A DNA stretch of 64,000 nt from an uncultured Acidobacteriota bacterium (GTDB taxonomy: Bacteria > Acidobacteriota > Blastocatellia > Pyrinomonadales > Pyrinomonadaceae), in assembly GCA_902826795.1 (NCBI GenBank), contig CADEGD010000009.1:34753-98752 (forward strand), read 5' to 3'. The notes under the pieces are model-generated. The model was not told the DNA's origin. It saw only the letters and a list, made by a program, of their open reading frames with translations, and ran no database searches. Shown piece by piece: positions 47,070 through 53,892 of this stretch (position 1 is the stretch's first letter; every line of letters starts with the position of its first letter). The position numbers were made by a program, and so were the translations under genes.

Positions 47070-47422
47070 CTTGTTTTTCAGCTCGTCGGTCTTGTTCGCA
47101 AGCTGAACCGCTCGTATGCTTGACCACCATTCGTTCCATACCTGTTTTTCTCCTCGGACAATCGTGAAATTTTTCTAATATCGAAGATCTTCATCGTCGC
47201 CCGGGCGGTGTGGGGCACACTCGACCAAGAATTGTCCCGTTCGGCCGCGAATCAAATGATCTCTAACCCATAAAGCGGAAAACTTTCCCAATAGACGCCA
47301 AAAATTTCGCGCACAAAAAAAGAACCGGACACATTAACTTCCGGTTCGGGGATTTCGAGGTCGCTAAGGAACAGATCACAATCGAGGATTCGGATTGCAC
47401 CGAAAGAGTAGACGACAAAAAA

Positions 47423-47477
47423 CTCCCCTCCTTACGAAGGAGGGGTGGACGCCGCTTCGGCGGACGGGGTGGTTCTC
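47423..47477 (+). repeat. Palindromic element family 1, copy B
   Basis: Begins CTCCCCTCCTTACGAAGGAG and ends GACGGGGTGGTTCTC; two hairpins as in copy A. Same orientation as copy C, 188 bases away. Confidence 0.85.
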
Positions 47478-47564
47478 TCTTCTTGGTTGTCTCGTTCCTC
47501 TTATTCTTTGATCAAAAAAAACATACCACAGACCAAGATGACGAAGAGGAACAGGATGAACAAA
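47470..47564. repeat. AT-rich imperfect palindrome, family 3 copy c
   Basis: CTCGTTCCTCTTATTCTTTG on the left faces CAGACCAAGATGACGAAGAGG on the right around an A-run. It starts in the end of family 1 copy B (shared GGTTCTCTCTT), as copy d does with a GGTTCTCTCTT at 50380. Confidence 0.55.
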
Positions 47565-47610
47565 AACCTTCGCGTCTTCGCCCCTCAGCGTTAAAGAAAA
47601 ACCAACAAAA

Positions 47611-47665
47611 CTCCCCTCCTTACGAAGGAGGGGTGGACGCCGCTTCGGCGGACGGGGTGGTTCAC
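47611..47665 (+). repeat. Palindromic element family 1, copy C
   Basis: Fifty-five bases, differing by one base from the copy inside the MBL-fold gene. It ends GTGGTTCAC. Confidence 0.88.
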
Positions 47666-47804
47666 TCTCTCGTTAACGTTTCGCGCCTCAGTCTTAGACG
47701 AGAAAACCGCGTCGTCATACGAACAGTTCACGCGCAAAACCACCGCCTTTACTAATACGCATCTTTCTCTGTCGTCGATAGAGTTGGTTGTAAGAAACTA
47801 AGTA

Positions 47805-47860
47805 GAGAACCACCCCGTCAGCCCGAAGCGGCTGCCACCCCTCCTTCGTAAGGAGGGGAG
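47805..47860 (-). repeat. Palindromic element family 1, copy D
   Basis: Inverted relative to B and C. On the minus strand it starts CTCCCCTCCTTACGAAGGAG and then carries a variant second hairpin, CAGCCGCTTCGGGCTG. Its right edge is 53 bases beyond the DUF559 stop codon. Confidence 0.85.
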
Positions 47861-47913
47861 TCGTGTGTTTAGTTGATCCTGAGAAATATCTTGAGTAAAC
47901 AGAGCCACGAAGA

Positions 47914-48435
47914 CTATTCTCGTGGGTAATCCTGATGAAATGGAGGTTCGCGTTTTTCCTTCTCCCACCACCCAAAATGTCGGCGTATGATTTCGATCAC
48001 TTCTTCGGGATTCCCAAAAATGTGACGGTTCTCGAATCGAATCACTTTGACACCGTAGTAATTCAGATACTGCTTTCGCTCCCGATCTCTCTGTTCGGCT
48101 TCGTCGTTGAAGTGAATGTCGCCGTCAAGCTCTATCGCCAGTCGCTCGGCGGGACAGTAGAAATCCAAAATGTATGGTCCGGCACTATGCTGTCGTCTAA
48201 ACTTTCGGCCGTCCATCTTCGACGCTTTGACGAGAGTCCAGAAGGCAGCTTCAGCAGGAGTCATATTCTTCCTGAGAGCCGAACGGAGTCCGGCCAGTTT
48301 TGGAAGATTATTGATGTCGGAATCGCTTCGCCTTGGTGCCACAGTAACGAATTCTACGACAAGCCTTCCATTTTCACCGAGTCGAGCGAAGGTACGTACG
48401 AAAACTCCCCTCCTTCGTAAGGAGGGGAGTCGCAA
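47914..48435 (-). CDS. DUF559 (Vsr-like) endonuclease-domain protein
   Basis: A protein of up to 173 residues. The DUF559 core runs from about residue 50 to the end: RKNMTPAEAAFWTLVK, KFRRQHSAGPYILDFYCP, RLAIELDGDIHF and KVIRFENRHIF. It has the restriction-endonuclease-like fold with D/E-x-K-type residues. The frame opens with TTG 48435, and its first codons (LPSLRRRG) come from a family 1 stem, so GTG 48342 may be the true start (142 aa). Family 1 copies lie at both ends. A role in movement of the repeats is an attractive inference. Confidence 0.85.
   Translation of the reverse strand: MRLPSLRRRGVFVRTFARLGENGRLVVEFVTVAPRRSDSDINNLPKLAGLRSALRKNMTPAEAAFWTLVKASKMDGRKFRRQHSAGPYILDFYCPAERLAIELDGDIHFNDEAEQRDRERKQYLNYYGVKVIRFENRHIFGNPEEVIEIIRRHFGWWEKEKREPPFHQDYPRE
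48405..48429 (-). repeat. Family 1 stem, copy E; likely terminator of the upstream protease gene
   Basis: CTCCCCTCCTT and AAGGAGGGGAG form an 11-bp perfect stem with a three-base loop. On the minus strand it is followed by TTTT. It is 13 bases after the stop codon of the 48442 gene, so it can serve as an intrinsic terminator, and it also overlaps the first codons of the DUF559 frame. Confidence 0.75.
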
Positions 48436-48441
48436 ATTTCG

Positions 48442-50136
48442 CTACTTAACCTGCAAACGAAAATCTGCAAAGTCATTCCAGATGCGGTTCTTGATCGCGT
48501 CCGTCACCGTGCTGACGATCGGGGTTTCGATGTCTTCTTCCGAGAAAACGTGGACGACCATCTCGGAGCAGCGGCCGGGAGCGAAGACTTCGTAAGGATA
48601 CGTATAAACTCCCGCGTAGGTGAACCGCTTCTTCGTCTTGTAATAATTCTGCAGGTCGCGGGCGATCTCGGTTTTCGTACGGCGGACGGGAGTGACTTCC
48701 TTACCGTCGCAAAGCAGCTTCATCTGGGAAAAATCGGCCTTGTATTTATGATCGAGCGGCGTCGAATATCCGACGGTCATGTTCGTGATCGCACTCAGCG
48801 CCATCGACTTCATCGTCGCGGTCGTCTCGGGCAGAGCAAGAATATCGACCGCCGGAGCAAGCTCGCCCGCATACTCCTTCCACACTCGAAGGTCCTTGAA
48901 CATCTCGCCCTGATCGAGTTTTCCCTTATCCTTATTTCGCTTCTCGCGGATCTTCAACGATTCGATTCGGTCTTTTTCGATCATGTAAAACTTGTAGACA
49001 GGTGTCATATAACGAACCTGGTAATCCTTCACGTCCGATATATATTGCGCCGACGCAAACTGCGGCGACTTCAAAGAAGTCTTGATCGTCTCGATCGGGA
49101 ACAGGCCGTCGGGAACATTCGGCATCAACTCGGCGGACGGCGTGCCTTTGGTCGCGACGATCTCGCGGGCTTTCGCGATCAACTCCGCCGCGACCTCGAT
49201 GCGGATGATCCCCGCGAAATCAGAATCCTTCGTCTTGTCTTTCTGCAATCCTTCACGCTCTTCGACGCGAAACGTCGTGATGCCGATCACTTCACCGACC
49301 GAGTTGAACAGCGGCCCGCCCGCACTTCCTTTGCCGAAAGAAATGTCGGAGATTAACGACCTCGGTTCGATCTTGCTCACGATGCCCGCAGTCAAGATCT
49401 TGTCCTGCTGCGCCGGACTGCCGATCGAGAACACGTGTTCGCCGACGATCACGGCCGGTTCCGGCCCGTTCGTCTTCGCGAGCGGAAGAACGTGACTGTC
49501 GGCGAACGCCGAGAGGTTTATCTGCAGCACCGCAAGATCACGTTCTACATCTTTGGCGATCAGTCTCGCCCGCACGGCGGTCTTTCGATCGAACCGCACG
49601 CGGATGTCGTTCGTGTCTTCGATCACATGATGGTTGGTCAAGACGAGTCCGCGTTCGTCGAAAACAAATCCCGAACCAGCCGCAAGCTCGCCCTCGATCG
49701 TCACGACTCCGTTCCGCAGCGTCTTGAATAATTCCGCCGCTTCGCTCACGCGCCGCTTCGGCGCGACGGAACTGGCGGCGACCTTCGCATTATCGTTGCT
49801 CAGCTCGACCACGCTTGCCCTGTCGGTGACCGCCTTAAATTCCACCGACCACGAATATTCGCTTCCGCCGAACTGCAGCGGCCCGCTCGACCGCACAATG
49901 TAATCTCCCGTGAGCAGCGTCAACCGCGCGACGCCGTCAAACCCGGTCGCGACCTTCCATTCGGTAAACGGACTGTCTTTTTTGACGACCGTCAGCAGAA
50001 ATTTCGGCACGCTTTTAACGTTCAGATCCTTATCGACGACCGCCGTTTTGATCTCGACGTTGTGAACGTACTGTGCTTGTGCGGAAATGATTGCGAGAAA
50101 TACAACGAGGATAGATAGAACAAATTTCGTTCTCAT
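48442..50136 (-). CDS. Exported trypsin-like protein with Ser-to-Ala change (probable pseudoprotease)
   Basis: A 564-residue exported protein (signal FVLSILVVFLAIISAQA). A PEGA/carboxypeptidase-like domain lies at about 22-115, the trypsin-like fold at about 130-320, and a C-terminal part of 240 residues of unknown type. His170 (TNHHV) and Asp200 (ERDLAVL) are as in DegP-type proteases. The serine motif GNSGGP is replaced by GSAGGP, so residue 272 is Ala (codon GCG). Ser271 is one position early. It may bind rather than cleave. It has no PDZ domain. Confidence 0.85.
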   Translation of the reverse strand: MRTKFVLSILVVFLAIISAQAQYVHNVEIKTAVVDKDLNVKSVPKFLLTVVKKDSPFTEWKVATGFDGVARLTLLTGDYIVRSSGPLQFGGSEYSWSVEFKAVTDRASVVELSNDNAKVAASSVAPKRRVSEAAELFKTLRNGVVTIEGELAAGSGFVFDERGLVLTNHHVIEDTNDIRVRFDRKTAVRARLIAKDVERDLAVLQINLSAFADSHVLPLAKTNGPEPAVIVGEHVFSIGSPAQQDKILTAGIVSKIEPRSLISDISFGKGSAGGPLFNSVGEVIGITTFRVEEREGLQKDKTKDSDFAGIIRIEVAAELIAKAREIVATKGTPSAELMPNVPDGLFPIETIKTSLKSPQFASAQYISDVKDYQVRYMTPVYKFYMIEKDRIESLKIREKRNKDKGKLDQGEMFKDLRVWKEYAGELAPAVDILALPETTATMKSMALSAITNMTVGYSTPLDHKYKADFSQMKLLCDGKEVTPVRRTKTEIARDLQNYYKTKKRFTYAGVYTYPYEVFAPGRCSEMVVHVFSEEDIETPIVSTVTDAIKNRIWNDFADFRLQVK

Positions 50137-50562
50137 AGCCGTGTGCGCGGGCTCCGTGTGGATTTTATGTCAGAGATTTACCGTGGCGATCGCTTGCCAG
50201 TAGGAGCAAGCACTTACATTTTATGCCCGCGGGTTTGGGTGTACAACAAAGTTTACCACACATCGGTCAGTTTGACCTGTCACTTAGGTTTCTCAACGCC
50301 AAGACGGAAAGATGCGAAAACGCTAAGTAAAAACCTTTGCGACCTTGCCTCTTGGCGACTTTGCGTTAAAGATCCGGTGGTTCTCTCTTCTAGTTCGTCT
50401 TTTTCTTCTTATTCTGTGGTCAAAAAAAACGCAACCACAGAAAAAGACGACGAAGATGAAGAGGATGAACTAGAACTTTGCGACATTGCGTTAAAGAATC
50501 ACCGCGGCCTCTGCGGTCTCCGCGTTAAAGCAAAATCCAAACTCTCCACCGTCAACCGATAC
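50137..50562. other. Repeat-filled intergenic region upstream of 50563 gene
   Basis: 426 bases. It holds family 4 cores at 50293-50370 (AACGCCAAGACGG, TTTGCGTTAAAG) and 50475-50530, and the family 3 palindrome copy d at 50380-50474 (TTCTTATTCTGTGGTC against AACCACAGAAAAAGACG). A long open frame (from 50143) runs through it but its residues are repeat translation. No clear promoter. Confidence 0.7.
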
Positions 50563-51066
50563 ATGAAACTGGCAACTATCGGAGCGCTCGGACTGATCTT
50601 CGCGGCGAGCATACAGGCTCAAACCACCAACCCAGCAAAGGTCAAGTTTAACGGAATCGGTCTTTATTCGACGCTCGCACAAGTCAAGAAAGCTCTCGGC
50701 AAACCGAAGATGGACGGCAAGCCGCAGGAAGAAGGCTGCATCGGCGCCCGCGAAAAATATGTCGAATATGATGGCGCGAGCTTTTATCTCATGGACGGCG
50801 ACAGCAAAGACGGCAAGACATTCGAAATAAAGACGTTCTCGGTCACCTCACCGAAATACGTCGTCTCGGGCATAAAGGTTGGTGACAGCGAGCTTACCGT
50901 CCGCCGCCGCCTCGGTACGAAATTCACCAGGTCCGAAGATGACGAAACTCCGGGCGGCACCGTTTGGTCATACGAGTTCCCCGAAACCGGCGACCCCGGC
51001 TGGACTACCATATCCTTCCACCGAGGCAAAGTCACAGAAATAAGTTCTCGTCATCAGGTCTGTTGA
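50563..51066 (+). CDS. Small exported protein of unknown function
   Basis: A 167-residue protein from ATG 50563 with signal ATIGALGLIFAASIQAQ. The mature part (VKFNGIGLYSTLAQVKKALG, SGIKVGDSELTVRRRLG) resembles two repeats of a SmpA/OmlA-like small domain, with KVGDSELTVRRRL as the typical second half. Function unknown. Longer upstream frame is rejected as repeat translation. Confidence 0.75.
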   Translation: MKLATIGALGLIFAASIQAQTTNPAKVKFNGIGLYSTLAQVKKALGKPKMDGKPQEEGCIGAREKYVEYDGASFYLMDGDSKDGKTFEIKTFSVTSPKYVVSGIKVGDSELTVRRRLGTKFTRSEDDETPGGTVWSYEFPETGDPGWTTISFHRGKVTEISSRHQVC

Positions 51067-51510
51067 CGCTCGGCGGTGTAGGAACTCCGGATAAACGTTC
51101 GAGTCGGATATTTGTCGGTGTAGATACGCTTGGGCGGTGTGAGGTGGAGCCGGGCGAGTCGGGTGAGCGGTCGGCGGCCGGTGGTGATTTGGCCTGATTT
51201 TGCCCTTCGGAAAAAGCTGCGCCAAACGAAATCTGCTTGGCTCGACTTTTCCCGTTCCGCTCGCTCCGTTTGGTCTTTCTCCTCCGTTTGCTATTTTTCG
51301 TAGTTGCGCTGTGTTTTCTCCGCTCATCGATCCCGCTACTAACTCTACGTGAAGGTCTGTTCATCCTTCGACTCTTTTTAAGGACTATTTAAAATTTCAG
51401 TTTTAAAGTTGGTCGGCTCCGTTTTAGGTCGTTGTCGGCGAAACAATCGGCTAGAATCATACGTATTCCCAGCGAATCTATCTTCATTACTCTGTGAGGT
51501 GTCACCTGCC
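51067..51510. other. Intergenic region without recognised gene
   Basis: 444 bases with strong strand asymmetry: G-rich between 51090 and 51190, then pyrimidine-rich to about 51370. A minus-strand open frame is rich in Arg and Ser and has no ribosome-binding site. The promoter of the oligopeptidase gene is presumably near the end, but no clear pair of boxes was found. Confidence 0.5.
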
Positions 51511-53637
51511 ATGAAACGACCTATATATACTGCTGTGCTGGCGTGCGTCGCGCTCGTCGGCAATAATTTACTAGCTCAAGACGATATGAAACCACCCATC
51601 GCTAAAAAGGTTCCAAAGGTGTTAAAGATCCACGGATACGAGATCACGGATAACTACGGCTGGCTCCGCGACCGCAACGATAAGAAAGATCCCGAGGTCA
51701 TCAAATATCTTGAGGACGAGAACGCTTACACTGAGTCGCATATGGGCAAACATAAGCCTTTTATGGACGCGCTCTATAAGGAAATGATCGGCCGGATAAA
51801 GCAGACCGATATCAGCGTTCCGTATAAGCTTGGCAGCCATTGGTATTTCACCCGGACTGAAGAGGGCAAGCAGTATCCGACCTATTTCCGCAGCAAAACG
51901 CAGGACGGGGCTAACCCCGAACTGCTGCTCGATCAGAATGCGATGGCGAAGGACTTCACATACTTCGCGATCTCGAGTTTCGAACCGAGCGACGACGGCA
52001 ATCTGTTGGCATATGCCACAGATACGACCGGTTATCGGCAATACACCCTGCAGATCAAAGACCTTCGCACCGGCAAGATGCTGCCCGATAAGCTGGAACG
52101 GGTAACCGGTGTTGAGTGGTCGCCGGACGGCAAATATCTTTTTTATGGCCAGGAAGATCCGGTTTCAAAACGCAATGACAAGATCTTTCGCCATACGGTC
52201 GGAACAACCGGAGCAGACGAGCTTATCTTCGAAGAAAAAGATCCGACCTTCGGTGCCGGCATCGGCCGTTCGCGGGATAAGAAGATGTACTTTATCGGCA
52301 GCTATGCCAAGACCTCGAGAGAGTTCTGGTATCTGCCGGCCGACAACCCGACAGGGAAGTTTAAGGTACTGAGTCCGCGTCGCGAAGGCCATGAATACTC
52401 GGCCGATTTCGACAGCGGCGAGTTTTACTTCGTCACCAACAAAGACGCCGAGAACTTTAAGGTGATGAAAGCTCCGGCCGCTGACCCGTCGGAGAAAAAC
52501 TGGACCGATTTTATTCCTTACAATCCGGCGGTCAAAGTTGAGGACATTAGTTTCTTTAAGGATTATGCTGTTGTTTCGGAACTGGAAAACGGCCTCGAGT
52601 ATGTCCGCGTGATGGATCGCAAGACCCGTCGAGCTTCGGCACGAATCGAGACTCCTGAAAGCGTCTACACAATGGGCCTCGGGTTCAATCCCGAATATGA
52701 CACGACGACGATCCGCTACGGTTACTCGTCGATGATCACGCCGCAATCCACTTACGATTACGACCTGAAAACGCGGAAGAGCACGCTGCTCAAACAGCAG
52801 GAAATACCGAGCGGGTATGATAAGTCGCAGTATGAAACGTCTCGGCAGTGGGCAGTCGCACGCGACGGCGTGAAGGTCCCGATCTCCGTGATGTGGAAGA
52901 AAGGGACGAAGCTAGACGGCAAGTCTCCGATGCTGCTTTATGCTTACGGATCGTACGGTGCCTCGATGACGCCGAACTTCTCGTCCAGTCGCTTGTCGCT
53001 TGTCGATCGTGGGATGATCTATGCCATCGCCCATATCCGCGGTGGTTCGGAACTGGGTGAGAAATGGCGACAGGACGGTCGAATGTTCAAGAAAGTGAAC
53101 ACGTTCAACGACTTCGTAGATTCGGCAAAGTGGCTGATCGATAACAAGTACACATCGCCCGATCGGCTTGTTATTCAAGGCGGATCGGCCGGCGGTCTGT
53201 TGATGGGTGCGGTGCAGAACCAAGCCCCCGAGCTGTTCAAAGCCTCGATCGTCCAAGTCCCGTTTGTGGATGTGATGAATACGATGATCGACGAGACCCT
53301 GCCGCTGACTACCGAAGAATGGGTCGAATGGGGAAATCCGCGTGACGACAAGAAGGCTTGGGATTACATGTACACATATTCGCCTTATGAGAATGTCCAG
53401 GCGAAGAAATATCCGAACATGCTTGTCGAAGTCTCGCTCAACGATAGCCAGGTGCCTTATTGGGAAGGAGCAAAGTACGTCGCAAAGCTCCGAGATGTGA
53501 AAAAGGACGATAACACGATCCTACTCAAGACCAATATGGGCGCCGGCCACGGCGGATCGTCGGGCCGATACGATCGGCTTAAAGAAGTGGCCTTCGAGTA
53601 TGCATATGCTCTGAGCCAGGTCGGGATAGTGAAGTAA
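51511..53637 (+). CDS. ptrB: Oligopeptidase B/prolyl oligopeptidase (S9A), exported
   Basis: A 708-residue S9 peptidase. ATG 51511 gives a signal peptide (YTAVLACVALVGNNLLAQ). A beta-propeller domain (about 70-420) covers the alpha/beta-hydrolase domain. Its motifs are GGSAGG (nucleophile Ser), NDSQVPYWEGAKYV (Asp) and GAGHGGSSGRYD (His). The opening IHGYEITDNYGWLRDR is typical. It cleaves short peptides after Pro or basic residues; which of the two is not settled. Followed by a terminator. Confidence 0.94.
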   Translation: MKRPIYTAVLACVALVGNNLLAQDDMKPPIAKKVPKVLKIHGYEITDNYGWLRDRNDKKDPEVIKYLEDENAYTESHMGKHKPFMDALYKEMIGRIKQTDISVPYKLGSHWYFTRTEEGKQYPTYFRSKTQDGANPELLLDQNAMAKDFTYFAISSFEPSDDGNLLAYATDTTGYRQYTLQIKDLRTGKMLPDKLERVTGVEWSPDGKYLFYGQEDPVSKRNDKIFRHTVGTTGADELIFEEKDPTFGAGIGRSRDKKMYFIGSYAKTSREFWYLPADNPTGKFKVLSPRREGHEYSADFDSGEFYFVTNKDAENFKVMKAPAADPSEKNWTDFIPYNPAVKVEDISFFKDYAVVSELENGLEYVRVMDRKTRRASARIETPESVYTMGLGFNPEYDTTTIRYGYSSMITPQSTYDYDLKTRKSTLLKQQEIPSGYDKSQYETSRQWAVARDGVKVPISVMWKKGTKLDGKSPMLLYAYGSYGASMTPNFSSSRLSLVDRGMIYAIAHIRGGSELGEKWRQDGRMFKKVNTFNDFVDSAKWLIDNKYTSPDRLVIQGGSAGGLLMGAVQNQAPELFKASIVQVPFVDVMNTMIDETLPLTTEEWVEWGNPRDDKKAWDYMYTYSPYENVQAKKYPNMLVEVSLNDSQVPYWEGAKYVAKLRDVKKDDNTILLKTNMGAGHGGSSGRYDRLKEVAFEYAYALSQVGIVK

Positions 53638-53659
53638 ACACACCCCAAAGCAAACAAAG

Positions 53660-53686
53660 CGGCGTCGGTCATCCGGCGCCGTTTTT
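53660..53686 (+). terminator. Intrinsic terminator after the oligopeptidase gene
   Basis: CGGCGTCGG (53660-53668) and CCGGCGCCG (53673-53681) form a 9-bp stem with one G-U pair and a TCAT loop. TTTTT follows. Confidence 0.88.
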
Positions 53687-53892
53687 GTTTCACGATGAAC
53701 AGTCCAGCGGTCAATCTGACCGAATGTTGAATGACGATCGAACCAGTCAGCATGCCCATTTATGCTAAAACCACGGGAAATAGCGGTCATCGAAGAGTGG
53801 CACTGACCTTGCTAATAGGCGTAGCGAGACATGTGTCTCTGCATAGCCCATAATTCTAGCCGCCCTCGGGCGAACGATCTGAGCTAAACCCT

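Larger units (their letters stand above)
47070..47913. other. Repeat-rich intergenic island
   Basis: About 840 bases with no believable gene. It contains three full copies of the family 1 palindrome (47423-47477, 47611-47665, 47805-47860), one family 3 palindrome (47470-47564) and one family 4 core (47565-47596). The possible open frame at 47715-47975 is repeat translation. The first 350 bases hold no recognisable signal apart from the ribosome-binding area of the protease. Confidence 0.8.

Noticed and set aside
47715..47975. Minus-strand open frame of 86 residues
   Set aside because: Much of it is direct translation of family 1 copy D, and it overlaps the DUF559 end.
50143..50562. Upstream extension of the 50563 gene
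   Set aside because: The extra residues come from family 3 and 4 repeats; ATG 50563 gives a clean signal peptide.
51032..51364. Minus-strand open frame of 110 residues
   Set aside because: Highly basic low-complexity sequence in a region of skewed base composition, overlapping the end of the 50563 gene.
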